From an uncultured Alphaproteobacteria bacterium (lineage in GTDB: Bacteria; Pseudomonadota; Alphaproteobacteria; RF32; CAG-239), in contig CANPYS010000005.1 of the NCBI GenBank assembly GCA_947588655.1, positions 1-63,763 on the forward strand: 63,763 bases of DNA, in the 5' to 3' direction. Made by a program: the position numbers and the translations under genes. This document shows, piece by piece, positions 45,944 to 56,546 of the stretch. A model generated the notes under the pieces. The model had not been told where the DNA came from and did no database searches. It saw nothing but the letters and a program-made list of their open reading frames with translations. The number at the start of each line of letters is the position of its first letter. The stretch's first letter is position 1.

Positions 45944-46540
45944 ATGTTTGCCAACATAGATATTGTTTTTTTGATGATTGCGGCGGGTTTGATTTTGATG
46001 CGCCTGTATAAAATTTTGGGAACGCGCCCTGATGACGAATCTTCCAAAGTCGTCAAAATTGTTGCTGAAAAAACCGCACCAACCCCCGCGCCAACAGATG
46101 ACGAAACTATCAAATGTAGCGTTATTCCAAACTTTAATAAAGCGGATTTCTGCGCCCGCGCCAAGGTTGCTTTTGCTATGATTTTAGAGGCATTTGCCAA
46201 CAAAGACCTTGAAACGCTTAAAATGCTCACAGGCAAAAATCTGTTTGCTAAATTTAAAGAAATTATCACCGAGCGTGACGCTCAAGGCATAACCGCCGAG
46301 ACCGATTTAATCCGTATTTCACAAATGCGCATTATAGACGCGGGCGTTTCAACAAAAGGCATTGCCCGCGTTGTGGTGCGCTTTGTAAGCGAGCAAATCA
46401 ACCTCATTAAAAACAAAGCCGGCGAAGTGATTGAAGGCGATGAAAATTTTGTGCAAGAAATTACCGATGTTTGGACTTTTGAGCGCAATCTTAACAACGT
46501 TTCGCCTGTTTGGTTTTTGGTTTCCACAAAGAAAAAATAA
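45944..46540 (+). CDS. Tim44-like domain protein
   Basis: 198 aa; N-terminal TM and Tim44-like 'FCARAKVAFAMILEAFANKDLETLKMLTGKNLFAKFKEII'. Confidence 0.88.
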   Translation: MFANIDIVFLMIAAGLILMRLYKILGTRPDDESSKVVKIVAEKTAPTPAPTDDETIKCSVIPNFNKADFCARAKVAFAMILEAFANKDLETLKMLTGKNLFAKFKEIITERDAQGITAETDLIRISQMRIIDAGVSTKGIARVVVRFVSEQINLIKNKAGEVIEGDENFVQEITDVWTFERNLNNVSPVWFLVSTKKK

Positions 46541-47709
46541 TGATAAAGCGACTTTTTTTATTAGCCCTTTTTGTTTTGGCGGCGTGCCGACAATCTTATG
46601 TTTTAAAGCCGGAAAGCGCGCACTTTGAGGGCTTTAGCTTAAAAAAAGCCTCGTACACCGATTTAAAAGGCTTTGAAACGGACGATTTCAGCCAAGCGAT
46701 TATCGCTTTTGAGCGCAACTGCAAAGCCCTTGATAAATTAGCGCCAAAATCTTCATCAGTAATCAAGCTTTCTGCCGATTCGCATCAAAAAATCTGTGCT
46801 GATTTTCAAACGCAAAAAATCAAAACCTCTGAAGATATGAAAAATTTTATTCAGGCGCATTTTGAGCCTTATTTAGTTTTAAATAACGGTTCGTCACAAG
46901 GGCAGTTTACCTCGTATTATGAGGCAGAAATCAGAGCTTCAGAACAAAAGCACGGCAAATATCAATATCCTGTTTATGGCAAGCCGCGCGACTTGGTGAC
47001 TTTTAATCCGGCGGATTTTGATAAATCGCTTACCTCAAAACGCTTTGTCGGCAAACTCCAAAATGGCCGCTTAAAGCCCTATCCGACACGCGCTGAAATT
47101 GAGCTTTCAGGCATTGACGCGCCTGTTATTTTATGGGCGGATGACCCTGTTGATGTCTTTTTAATGCAAATTCAAGGCTCGGCAATTGCCTTAATGGATA
47201 AGGGCGATAATAAACGGATTCGCTATGCCGATAACAACGGACAACCTTTTATCGGTATCGGGCGGATTTTGCTTGACGATAAAGTTTTAGAAAAAGGGCA
47301 AGCCTCTATGGATAAAATTCGCGATTGGCTAAAACAAAACCCCGAAAAAGCCCAAAAATATATGCGCCAAAATCCGCGTTATGTGTTTCATCAGCTTTCA
47401 GACGCCGAAGGACCAATCGGCGCGCTGGGCGTGCCTTTAACCAGCGGCCGCAGCTTGGCTGTAGATGAAAAATATATTCCGCTTTCAAGCCTTTTGTGGC
47501 TTGAAACAACCGCGCCCGATAACACAGCTCTGCAAAAGCTTGTCTTTGCGCAAGATATTGGCGGTGCTATTCAAGGGCCGATTCGCGGCGATTATTTTTG
47601 GGGACATGGCGAACAAGCCTTGCTTTCTGCTGGAAAAATGCACGCTAAAGGACAATATTATATTTTGCACCCCAAGGATTCGGAGCTTGAATTTAACAAT
47701 GGAAAGTGA
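46540..47709 (+). CDS. mltA: Membrane-bound lytic murein transglycosylase A
   Basis: Lipobox 'LAAC'; 'GQFTSYYEAEIRAS', 'VDVFLMQIQGSA', 'FAQDIGGAIQGPIRGDYFWGHGEQA' 3D domain. Confidence 0.94.
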   Translation: MIKRLFLLALFVLAACRQSYVLKPESAHFEGFSLKKASYTDLKGFETDDFSQAIIAFERNCKALDKLAPKSSSVIKLSADSHQKICADFQTQKIKTSEDMKNFIQAHFEPYLVLNNGSSQGQFTSYYEAEIRASEQKHGKYQYPVYGKPRDLVTFNPADFDKSLTSKRFVGKLQNGRLKPYPTRAEIELSGIDAPVILWADDPVDVFLMQIQGSAIALMDKGDNKRIRYADNNGQPFIGIGRILLDDKVLEKGQASMDKIRDWLKQNPEKAQKYMRQNPRYVFHQLSDAEGPIGALGVPLTSGRSLAVDEKYIPLSSLLWLETTAPDNTALQKLVFAQDIGGAIQGPIRGDYFWGHGEQALLSAGKMHAKGQYYILHPKDSELEFNNGK

Positions 47710-48214
47710 TGACGATTTAAAGGCTTGGCAAGAGGCAATTCAAGACGTGAAACCTTTACCCGAAAAGCGCGTGGAACAAGCTCCCGCGCCGGCAAAAATT
47801 AAGCTTAAAGAAAACAAGTTTGAAACTGTTGCCCTCAAACCTTATAAGCACGAAGTGCGCCTGAACGCCACCGCCGATATTGACCGCAAAACCTTTGAAC
47901 GCCTGAAAAAAGGAAAAATTTTGCCCCAAGCGACACTTGATTTGCATTATCAGACCGAAAAACAAGCCTTTGAAAAAGTGCAAAACTTTATCACACAATC
48001 ATACTTGCAAAACAAGCGTTGCGTTTTGATTATAACCGGCAAAGGGCTTCACGCAGCGGACGAGTTTACACCCCGCGCTTGCCTTAAAACACGCGTACCA
48101 CAATGGCTTTCGCAAGAAGAACTTCAACCCTTGATTTTAACCTATGTTCACCCTACCGAACGTTTTGGCGGTTCGGGTGCGTTGATGATTTTGTTGCGTC
48201 GCCGCCGCGCCTGA
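47699..48214 (+). CDS. Smr domain protein
   Basis: 'ATLDLHYQTEKQAFEKVQNFI...CVLIITGKGLH...GGSGALMILLRRRR'; start MESDDD overlaps mltA end. Confidence 0.9.
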   Translation: MESDDDLKAWQEAIQDVKPLPEKRVEQAPAPAKIKLKENKFETVALKPYKHEVRLNATADIDRKTFERLKKGKILPQATLDLHYQTEKQAFEKVQNFITQSYLQNKRCVLIITGKGLHAADEFTPRACLKTRVPQWLSQEELQPLILTYVHPTERFGGSGALMILLRRRRA

Positions 48215-48979
48215 TTAAACTTTATAAGGCAAATGCCTAAACAACACGCGGCTCACACACTCGGGCAAAACCGATCCAAACCACGCCGCCATACGCATCG
48301 GAAATGGAAACGCGATTAATCCGCGATTGTTTTCAATCCCCTGTGCAATCAAGCGCGCCGCCTTATCTGCGTCCATAAGGAAAGGCATCGGGCAAGTGTT
48401 TTGTGCCGTTATGCGCGAGCGCACAAACCCTGGGCAAATGACATTAACTTGTATGTTTTCGTCACAAAGCCTTCCGCGCAACGCCTCACCATAAGCCTTA
48501 ACACAGGCTTTTGACGCACTGTACGACGGGCAACTAACCATGCCGTGATAACCAGCCAAAGATGATACTATCGCGACAATGCCTCGCTGTTCCTCGGGTC
48601 TTTTTCTATAAATGTTAATTGCGGGATGAATAGTATTTAAAACGCCTAAGACATTGGTTTCAAAAGTATTATAAATATTACACCCTGTTTCCGCGCTCGT
48701 TGAAACACCAGCATTAGCAATCACTAAATCCAAAGGTGCTTCTTTGTTGCAGATTCTCATCCAATTTGCAAAATTTTCTCTATCGCGAACATTTATAATG
48801 CGCCCCTCGGCATGTACACCATGCTTTCGGCAAAGCCGTTCCACTCTTGGCACACGCAAACGATCGCGTCCGCATAAGAACAAGTTTTCCGCACCATTTT
48901 GCGCATAATACAGCGCCAACGCCTCGCCAATACCTGACGATGCGCCTGTAATTAAAATATTTTTAATCTGCTTTTTCAA
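48215..48979 (-). CDS. SDR family oxidoreductase
   Basis: 'ILITGASSGIGEALALYYA', 'VIANAGVS', 'SYSASKACVKAYGEALR'. Confidence 0.93.
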   Translation of the reverse strand: MKKQIKNILITGASSGIGEALALYYAQNGAENLFLCGRDRLRVPRVERLCRKHGVHAEGRIINVRDRENFANWMRICNKEAPLDLVIANAGVSTSAETGCNIYNTFETNVLGVLNTIHPAINIYRKRPEEQRGIVAIVSSLAGYHGMVSCPSYSASKACVKAYGEALRGRLCDENIQVNVICPGFVRSRITAQNTCPMPFLMDADKAARLIAQGIENNRGLIAFPFPMRMAAWFGSVLPECVSRVLFRHLPYKV

Positions 48980-49053
48980 AATTTTTATTTCCTAAAAGAT
49001 TTTTAACGTTTCAGGGTTATGATACACATAAACTCTTAAAAAGGAGTAAATTT

Positions 49054-49725
49054 ATGGAAGATATTGTAAATGTTTTAAGAAAAACCCGCAAAGGCGCGAT
49101 GTTTATTATTGAAGCGCCGTCCGGAACGGGCAAAAGTACCGTCATCAAAGAGCTGATGAAACGCGATTCTAACCTCAAGTTTTCAGTGTCTGTCACCACA
49201 CGCGCCAAACGCGAGGGCGAACAAGAGGGCGTGGATTATTATTATATTACAGATGAACAATATAACGAACACCTTAAAAATAACGATTTTTATGAATATG
49301 TAGATTCGGCATACGGTTCACGCTACGGAACATTGCGCTCAGAAGTTGACAGCTTTATCAACATTGGGCAAGACGTTATTTTTGATATGGATTGGGTTGG
49401 CGCACAGCAAATGCGCGAAAAAGCCCCTAACGAAGTGGTCACAATCTACCTGTTGCCGCCCTCCATTAAAGAAGTTTATCGCCGCCTTGTTTCACGCGGG
49501 ACAGATTCGCCCGAAACCATTGAAAAGCGTATGAATTTAGTGGTTGAAAAAATCAAACATTGGCACGAGTTTGACTATATTGTTGTCAATGTAAACATTG
49601 ATGAAACAGTTGCTAAAATCCAACGCATTATCTCGGGCGAGCGTATGAAACGCGTCCGTCAACCAGGGTTGCCGGCTTTTGTAGATGAACTGATGACTGA
49701 AGCAAAAAATTTGTTAGGAGTTTAA
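49054..49725 (+). CDS. gmk: Guanylate kinase
   Basis: 'MFIIEAPSGTGKSTVIKELMKRD...SVSVTTRAKREGEQEGVDYYYI'. Confidence 0.97.
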   Translation: MEDIVNVLRKTRKGAMFIIEAPSGTGKSTVIKELMKRDSNLKFSVSVTTRAKREGEQEGVDYYYITDEQYNEHLKNNDFYEYVDSAYGSRYGTLRSEVDSFINIGQDVIFDMDWVGAQQMREKAPNEVVTIYLLPPSIKEVYRRLVSRGTDSPETIEKRMNLVVEKIKHWHEFDYIVVNVNIDETVAKIQRIISGERMKRVRQPGLPAFVDELMTEAKNLLGV

Positions 49726-49726
49726 A

Positions 49727-50671
49727 ATGGGAAAAATTTACCACTCTGTAACGGAACTTGTTGGACACACACCGCTTGTTGAGCTTTCACGCTTGGCGAC
49801 AAAGCACAAGCTTAAACACAAACTTTTAGCCAAATGCGAGTGCTATAATCCGGCGTTTTCAATTAAAGACAGAATAGCGCTAAAAATGCTTGAAAAAATT
49901 CCGCCTGAAAGCATTACTCCCGACACAATTTTTCTTGAGGCGACATCAGGCAATACAGGCGTTGGACTTGCCGCAATGTGCGCCGCCAAAGGCTACAAGC
50001 TGGTGATTATTATGCCTGAAAATATGTCGGTAGAACGCATTAAGCTGATGCGTCATTTTGGGGCAGAAGTTATTTTAACGCCGGCAAGCGAGGGCATGGA
50101 CGGCGCGGTCAAAAAAGCCGAATTGCTGGCGCAAAAAAACAAAAACGTTATGATGCTAAAACAATTTGAAAACCCAGCTAATCCTGAAGCGCACACGCTT
50201 GGAACAGCAATGGAGCTTATGGAAGACACAGGTGGCGATATTGACGCGCTTGTTTCAGGTGTTGGCACGGGCGGCACTTTAACCGGCACGGCAACCGCGC
50301 TTAAAAGCTGCAACCCCGATTTATATGTGGTGGCGGTTGAACCAGCGGAAAGTCCGTTGCTTTCGGAAGGTTATGCCGGTGCGCACAAAATTCCGGGGAT
50401 TGGGGCAAATTTTGTGCCACCGCTTTTAAAACGCAATCTTATCAGTGAAATTTGCAAAGTGCCAAGCTTAGCCGCTTTTGAAACAGCCAAAGAATGCGCC
50501 GCCACAGAGGGCTTAGCAATTGGAATATCTGCCGGCGCGGCGCTTTATGCCGCCCTTGAAACCGCCAAAAAATTAAACGGCAGAAACAAAAATATTGTGG
50601 TTATTTTGCCCGATAGCATTGAGCGTTATTTATCTTTGGATTACTTTACACTTGAACAGAGTAAAGGATAA
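49727..50671 (+). CDS. cysK: Cysteine synthase
   Basis: 'NPAFSIKDRIALKML', 'EATSGNTGVGLAAMCAAKGYKLVIIMPENMSVERIKLMRHFGAEVILTP', 'GVGTGGTLTG'. Confidence 0.95.
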   Translation: MGKIYHSVTELVGHTPLVELSRLATKHKLKHKLLAKCECYNPAFSIKDRIALKMLEKIPPESITPDTIFLEATSGNTGVGLAAMCAAKGYKLVIIMPENMSVERIKLMRHFGAEVILTPASEGMDGAVKKAELLAQKNKNVMMLKQFENPANPEAHTLGTAMELMEDTGGDIDALVSGVGTGGTLTGTATALKSCNPDLYVVAVEPAESPLLSEGYAGAHKIPGIGANFVPPLLKRNLISEICKVPSLAAFETAKECAATEGLAIGISAGAALYAALETAKKLNGRNKNIVVILPDSIERYLSLDYFTLEQSKG

Positions 50672-50673
50672 CG

Positions 50674-51783
50674 ATGAACCCAAACAGCATTCTTGGCCGC
50701 TACCTTTCCAAACAGATTGTTTATACATTTCTGCTTGTTTTGGTAACCATTATGGGCATTATCATGATGTTTGACGCGATTGAGGCACTCAGACGCATTT
50801 CAGGACGCGATGACACAGGTATGAGCTATGTTGTTGTTTATACCTTAACGCGCCTACCGCAAACGGTTGAAAAGGTTTTGCCTTTCATTATGATGGTTGC
50901 CGCGATGATTGTTTTTTGGCGGGTGAGCAAAAGCAACGAATATGTTATTATTCGTTCTGCAGGTGTTTCAATTTGGGGATTTTTAGCGCCGGTTTTGCTT
51001 TCCGTTTTGCTGATTGGTTTTATCAACGTGGCTTTTATCAATCCATTTTCAGCCAAAATGTACGAATGGCATGAAACCATTAAATATCGGTTCAGCACGC
51101 ACAACCCCAAAGCTATGCTTTTTTCAAGCAAAGGTCTTTGGATTCGCGAGGCTTTAGACGATGATCGTGTTTTGGTCATTCAGGCAAAATCGTTGCGCCA
51201 AGAAGAAGGCGAAACCCTTTCTATGCGTGACATCAATCTTTTGGAAATGGATAGAAACGCTCAAATTTTACGCCATATTGACGGCTTGGTTGGCACTTTA
51301 AAAAACAACAAACTTTTGCTCCGTGGCGTGCGTATTTATGAAACAGGAAAAGAAACCAAAAACCTGCCTCAAATGGTTTATGACACAAACATCAATTTGC
51401 AACGCATTAAAGAAAATTTTGTTGATCCTGACGCTATTTCATTTTGGAATTTGCCAAGCACCATTCAATTTTATGAAACATCGGGCTTTTCGGCGCAACG
51501 ACATCGTATGCGTTGGCTTTCGCTTTTAGCCTCGCCGTTTTTATTAGCGGCAATGGTTTTGCTTTCGGCGTTGTTTGCGCTTAAAGCCAACTTCCGACAA
51601 GGCGGCGTGATGTTTATGATTGTGGCGGGCATAACGACGGGTTTTGTGGTTTATTTTACCTCGCAATTAATTTATGCTTTCGGCATTAACGGCTATATTC
51701 CTGTATGGTTAGCCGTTTGGTCGCCTATTGCCATAGTCTTTTTGCTTGGCGCCACATTCTTAATCCAAAAAGAGGAAGAATAA
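50674..51783 (+). CDS. lptG: LPS export permease LptG
   Basis: 369 aa YjgP/YjgQ family: 'ILGRYLSKQIVYTFLLVLVTIMGIIMMFDAIEALRRI'. Confidence 0.93.
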   Translation: MNPNSILGRYLSKQIVYTFLLVLVTIMGIIMMFDAIEALRRISGRDDTGMSYVVVYTLTRLPQTVEKVLPFIMMVAAMIVFWRVSKSNEYVIIRSAGVSIWGFLAPVLLSVLLIGFINVAFINPFSAKMYEWHETIKYRFSTHNPKAMLFSSKGLWIREALDDDRVLVIQAKSLRQEEGETLSMRDINLLEMDRNAQILRHIDGLVGTLKNNKLLLRGVRIYETGKETKNLPQMVYDTNINLQRIKENFVDPDAISFWNLPSTIQFYETSGFSAQRHRMRWLSLLASPFLLAAMVLLSALFALKANFRQGGVMFMIVAGITTGFVVYFTSQLIYAFGINGYIPVWLAVWSPIAIVFLLGATFLIQKEEE

Positions 51784-51788
51784 ACCGC

Positions 51789-52766
51789 TTAAAAGCAAAT
51801 AAGGTCAAATTCTTTTTTCAAGCTACGTTCAAACAAAAGCTTAATTGACTGCTTAATATCGGCCTCTTCATAAATAACCTTATAAAGCATTTGGCAAATA
51901 GGCATATCAATGTTTTCTTTATCAGCAATCAGCTTAACCGCCTTTAAGGTTGCCACGCCCTCTGCCAATTTACCAAAGCGCTCGCCTTTTGCAAACATTT
52001 CGCCATAGGTGCGGTTGTGACTATACTTTGAAAAAAGCGTTGCCTCGTAATCGCCCAAGTGCGCTAAGCCGTACGCGGAAAGCGGATTGCCGCCAAAATG
52101 CTTAATCAGCCGCCCCACTTCAACAGGTGCGCGCGCCATTAAAGCGCCTTTAAGGCCATACCACTCCAAACCGTCTAAAATGCCAGCGGCAATACCAACC
52201 ACATTTTTAAGCGCCGCGCCAATCTGATTACCAATCACATCATTGCCGTAATAAAACCGGATAAGATCGCTCTGCAACAGATTAATCCAGTGCGCTTTTG
52301 CCTCTTCTTCATAACTATCAATCACGGCGCAAGACGGCACTTTTTTCATATAATCTTGCACATGACCAGGGCCACCCAAGCAAGCCACATGCACATCTTG
52401 CGTAACTTCTTGCTTAAAAACGTCAACCAAAATTGTTGCGCTTGGCTCTTCAAGCCCTTTCATCGCTAATAAAAAGTTTTTGCCCGCCAAATTGTAGGCA
52501 TTAAGCTGTTTGGCAAGACTCCTCAAATGTTGGCAACCAATAGAAATGATAATATCATCAGAGGCAAGCACATCTTCAATATTTTCTTTCAAAAACATAT
52601 TATCAGATAAAGAAAGATACGGATTTTTGCGCGTGTCTTTCAGCTCTATAAAGTTTGGCGAAGTTGGAATGTCATACAAAAGAACCTGATCAACGCAATA
52701 ATTAGCGGCATACCAGCCCAAAAATGTTCCCCAGCGTCCGCACCCAATAACAGAAATTTGTTTCAT
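51789..52766 (-). CDS. gpsA: Glycerol-3-phosphate dehydrogenase [NAD(P)+]
   Basis: 'ISVIGCGRWGTFLGWYAA', 'GAALKNVVGIAAGILDGL', 'GLAHLGDYEATLFSKYSHNRTYG'. Confidence 0.92.
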   Translation of the reverse strand: MKQISVIGCGRWGTFLGWYAANYCVDQVLLYDIPTSPNFIELKDTRKNPYLSLSDNMFLKENIEDVLASDDIIISIGCQHLRSLAKQLNAYNLAGKNFLLAMKGLEEPSATILVDVFKQEVTQDVHVACLGGPGHVQDYMKKVPSCAVIDSYEEEAKAHWINLLQSDLIRFYYGNDVIGNQIGAALKNVVGIAAGILDGLEWYGLKGALMARAPVEVGRLIKHFGGNPLSAYGLAHLGDYEATLFSKYSHNRTYGEMFAKGERFGKLAEGVATLKAVKLIADKENIDMPICQMLYKVIYEEADIKQSIKLLFERSLKKEFDLICF

Positions 52767-52858
52767 GCAAACCTCATAAAATGTTAAATAGATAACATAA
52801 TTTTAATAACGAACGGAATATTTTGCAACGGATAAAACAAAAAAGTCAACAGAAGGGG

Positions 52859-53218
52859 CTAGAACTTCTGTTTCTTCATACGCTGACGCCCGATAATAGC
52901 GTTGATATAATCAAAATTTTGGAAAGAGTGATAAGCATAATCAAAACTTTGCTTATCGTAGGTGTAAAAGACTTTGTTAGCCATATTCCGGATCGCATTA
53001 TCAATTTTGCCAAACGCTTCGTTATAGTCTTTGCTATAATTATTTTTGGCTTTTTTCTGAACAATAGCATGATAAGCGGTAATAACCTTAGCTGTTTCAT
53101 CCGCGGAGTTGGCATAACCTTTTTGCTCAAAATCGTGCATAATTTGAGCAGTTGTTTGGTAGAAACACTTGTTTGTCAAGATGTTTCTTTGTGATTTATT
53201 ATTGCTATTAATAATCAT
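52859..53218 (-). CDS. Hypothetical protein
   Basis: 119 aa hydrophilic ORF; an overlapping + strand ORF is judged a shadow. Confidence 0.45.
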   Translation of the reverse strand: MIINSNNKSQRNILTNKCFYQTTAQIMHDFEQKGYANSADETAKVITAYHAIVQKKAKNNYSKDYNEAFGKIDNAIRNMANKVFYTYDKQSFDYAYHSFQNFDYINAIIGRQRMKKQKF

Positions 53219-53330
53219 TTCAAGCCAACATCATTTACAAAACCTGGCTTAGATATACCATAAAATTTTTTAAAAAGCAAGGGGAATTATAGAAAATTTT
53301 ATTTTAAGTTTTGTTTTTTCGGATTATATT

Positions 53331-55154
53331 ATGGATAAAGAGGAAAAAATGTCTGACATCAAACACGGCTTAGAAGTCTTGAATAAAAACGTTCAGCTCG
53401 CGCCCCAAAAACCGGGGGTTTATCGTATGATAAGCGCAACGGGCGAAGTTTTGTACGTTGGCAAGGCAAAAAACATCAAAAAGCGCATTGTGGCTTATAC
53501 AAAGTTTGATAAATTGCCACTTCGCTTAAAGCGTATGGTATCAGAAGTGGATCGTATGGAGTTTATTATTGTTGAAAACGAGGCAAAGGCGCTTTTAATG
53601 GAAAACGAGCTTATTAAGCGCTATTCGCCACGGTTTAACATTTTGCTTAAAGACGACAAAACCTTTCCGCACTTGATGATTGATTTAACAGAAGATTATC
53701 CTGCTTTGCGCAAACAACGCGGTCACCGCAACGATAAATGCCGCTATTTTGGGCCTTTTGTTAATGCCTTAGCGGTCAACAACGTTATGGACACGCTCCA
53801 AAAGGCGTTTTTGCTCCGCTCGTGCCGCGACAATCAGTTCAAAAACCGCGAGCGCCCTTGCCTTTTGTACCAAATCAAACGTTGCGCCGCGCCGTGTTGT
53901 CATAAAATCAGCAAGGAAGAATATCACGCACTCGTCAACGATGTTATTGATTTTTTGGAGGGCAAAAACGCCAAAATTCAAGAAACTCTTTCCAAACAAA
54001 TGCGCGCCGCAAGTGAAAATATGGACTATGAACAAGCCCTGTCTTTGCGCGATAGAATCAAGGCTCTAACCTCGGTTCAGACAGGCTATTTAGTGGAATA
54101 CGCCGACTTAAAATCTGTTGACATTATTGCCATTGCGCACAAAAACGGATTAGCGTGCATTCAGTTGTTCATCATTCGCGCGGGGCAAAATTGTGGCAAC
54201 GTGCCTTATTTTCCAAAGCAAACCGAAGACGCGACAGACGCTGAAATTTTAGAGGCTTTTATGAGCGAATTTTATACCAATCATATTCCGCCCAAAGAAA
54301 TTTATATTTCTGAAACCCTAGATAATGCAAGCTTTTTAGAAGATGCGCTTGGGGTGAAAATCTTAACATTTACACGCGGCAAAAAAGCAAAACTGATTGA
54401 AAACGCCAAAAATAATGCCTTAGCGGCATTGGAGCGCAAAATCGCCATGGAATCTTCGGTGCAGAAAAATCTTGAGGAAATGAAAACATATTTCGGGTTG
54501 CCAAACCTTCCCAAGCGCATAGAAATTTATGATAACTCGCACAATCAGGGGAGTTTTGCGATAGGCGCTATGGTTGTGGCAACGCCTGACGGCTTTGATA
54601 AAAAGGCATACCGCACTTTTAACATTAAAAATCCAAACATCACAAACGATGACTTTGCTATGATGCAAGAGGTTTTAACGCGCCGTTTTGAAAAACTAAC
54701 GCCCGAAAATCGCCCTGACGTGATTTTGCTTGACGGCGGTTTAGGGCAACTTCACGCAGTACATGAAAGCCTTAAAAATTTTGATTTATCGGGCATCACG
54801 ATTATTGCAATTTCCAAAGGACCGGAGCGCAACGCCGGCAAAGAATTTTATCACATTTTAGGGCGCGAAAGCTTTGCGTTGCCGTATCGTTCTTCAATTG
54901 CGTTTTATCTGCAAAATTTGCGGGACGAGGCGCACCGATTCGCGATTGGCACACACCGCAAAAAACGCGCGAAATCCATTTATAAATCGCGCCTTGATGA
55001 GGTTGAGGGCATTGGCTCTAAACGCAAGCGCGACTTGCTCTCGCACTTTGGCTCGGCGGAAGATGTGGCGCAAGCCTCTATTGCCGATTTATCAAAAGTT
55101 GAGGGCATCAGTAAAAAAACGGCTGAAAAAATATTTAATTACTTTCACAAATAA
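53331..55154 (+). CDS. uvrC: UvrABC system protein C
   Basis: 607 aa; GIY-YIG 'KPGVYRMISATGEVLYVGKAKNIKKRI', UvrC RNase H-like domain, C-terminal HhH. Confidence 0.98.
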   Translation: MDKEEKMSDIKHGLEVLNKNVQLAPQKPGVYRMISATGEVLYVGKAKNIKKRIVAYTKFDKLPLRLKRMVSEVDRMEFIIVENEAKALLMENELIKRYSPRFNILLKDDKTFPHLMIDLTEDYPALRKQRGHRNDKCRYFGPFVNALAVNNVMDTLQKAFLLRSCRDNQFKNRERPCLLYQIKRCAAPCCHKISKEEYHALVNDVIDFLEGKNAKIQETLSKQMRAASENMDYEQALSLRDRIKALTSVQTGYLVEYADLKSVDIIAIAHKNGLACIQLFIIRAGQNCGNVPYFPKQTEDATDAEILEAFMSEFYTNHIPPKEIYISETLDNASFLEDALGVKILTFTRGKKAKLIENAKNNALAALERKIAMESSVQKNLEEMKTYFGLPNLPKRIEIYDNSHNQGSFAIGAMVVATPDGFDKKAYRTFNIKNPNITNDDFAMMQEVLTRRFEKLTPENRPDVILLDGGLGQLHAVHESLKNFDLSGITIIAISKGPERNAGKEFYHILGRESFALPYRSSIAFYLQNLRDEAHRFAIGTHRKKRAKSIYKSRLDEVEGIGSKRKRDLLSHFGSAEDVAQASIADLSKVEGISKKTAEKIFNYFHK

Positions 55155-55200
55155 AAAAATTAGATTAGACTGGTATAAAATCAAACTTTTTTTAAGGGGA

Positions 55201-55845
55201 ATGGGCGTGTATAATTTACCTAATTTGCTAACCATATCGCGGATTGCCGTGATTCCGGTTGTTTTTCTTTCCATTTACATCAATTCATTTACATGGTCAA
55301 TGTTTGTTGGCGTGTTGTTTATCGCGGCTGCCATTACAGATTATTTTGACGGCTATTTAGCGCGTTCACGGCACGAAACTTCGGCTTTCGGACGCTTGCT
55401 TGACCCTATTGCCGACAAGCTCTTGGTCGCCTCCGCCTTGGTGGTGGTTTTGGTTAAACAAGATATGCTTTGGACAACTTTAAGCTACATTCCGGTATTT
55501 GTGATTTTATGCCGTGAAATTTTAGTTTCGGGCTTGCGCGAATTTTTGCGCGAAGTCAACGTTGGGTTGCCCGTTACGCGTTTAGCCAAGTGGAAAACCA
55601 CGTTTCAGATGACCGCGCTTTGCATGATGCTTTTTAACGGGCTTTGGATTTGGGGCGGCATTGGCGAATTTTTGCTTTGGATTGCCGGCATTTTGACCTT
55701 TATCACAGGTTATCAATATTTTCAAAAAAGCCTTGATTACATCCATTCGGTTGAAAACGCCAAAACCGTTGAAGCTAAAATTGTAATGAAAAAAGCGCCC
55801 CAAAAATCTAAAGCAAAAACAAAAAAGGTTAAGAAAACAAAATAA
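55201..55845 (+). CDS. pgsA: CDP-diacylglycerol--glycerol-3-phosphate 3-phosphatidyltransferase
   Basis: 'MGVYNLPNLLTISRIAVIPVV...AAITDYFDGYLARSRHETSAFGRLLDPIADKLLV'; start trimmed. Confidence 0.96.
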   Translation: MGVYNLPNLLTISRIAVIPVVFLSIYINSFTWSMFVGVLFIAAAITDYFDGYLARSRHETSAFGRLLDPIADKLLVASALVVVLVKQDMLWTTLSYIPVFVILCREILVSGLREFLREVNVGLPVTRLAKWKTTFQMTALCMMLFNGLWIWGGIGEFLLWIAGILTFITGYQYFQKSLDYIHSVENAKTVEAKIVMKKAPQKSKAKTKKVKKTK

Positions 55846-56537
55846 TGTGTCAAAATAAAAAACACATTTTAGTTGTTGATGATGATACGCGTTTACGGGC
55901 GTTGCTTCAGCGTTTTTTGCGTGAAAAAGGGTTTATGGTATCAGGCGCTAAAGACGCCGCGGACGCGCGTTTGCTGTTGCAAGATTATCGTTTTGATTTG
56001 CTCATTTTAGACGTTATGATGCCTGACGAATCAGGGCTAGACTTTTTAGAAAGCTTACGTCTTGAAAACGACACCCCGGTGATTATGCTAACCGCAATGG
56101 GCGAAACAGGCGATAGAATAGCCGGCTTGGAAAAAGGCGCAGACGACTATATTGCCAAACCCTTTGAGCCACAAGAGCTTGTTTTAAGAATTCAAAACAT
56201 TTTAAAACGAACACCACGCCCTGAAACGCTAAGCCAAACATTAGATTTAGATTTATGCCTGTACGACACGCTTAAAAAAGAACTTTATCATAAAAAAGGC
56301 GGCTTAATTCATCTTACGCCCGTGGAGCAAGCGTTGCTTTATGCGCTTGCCGAAAAGGCGGGGCAGACACTTTCACGCGAAAGTCTTGCCGAAACCTTAG
56401 GCGGCGACCAAAGCCCCCGCTCCATTGACGTGCAAATAACTCGCCTGCGCAAAAAAATTGAATATGATCCCAAAAATCCGCGCTTTTTGCAAACGGTACG
56501 CGGTAAGGGTTATCGGCTTTTATCCAAAGAGAACTAG
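55845..56537 (+). CDS. OmpR-family response regulator
   Basis: 230 aa; 'HILVVDDDTRLRALLQRFLREKGF...LLILDVMMPDESGLDFL', winged-helix C-terminus. Confidence 0.95.
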   Translation: MCQNKKHILVVDDDTRLRALLQRFLREKGFMVSGAKDAADARLLLQDYRFDLLILDVMMPDESGLDFLESLRLENDTPVIMLTAMGETGDRIAGLEKGADDYIAKPFEPQELVLRIQNILKRTPRPETLSQTLDLDLCLYDTLKKELYHKKGGLIHLTPVEQALLYALAEKAGQTLSRESLAETLGGDQSPRSIDVQITRLRKKIEYDPKNPRFLQTVRGKGYRLLSKEN

Positions 56538-56546
56538 GAGGTTTCC

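Noticed and set aside
52823-53194. 123-aa hydrophobic + strand ORF
   Set aside because: Fully overlaps the more protein-like hydrophilic minus-strand ORF 52859-53218; hydrophobicity is expected from the antisense frame
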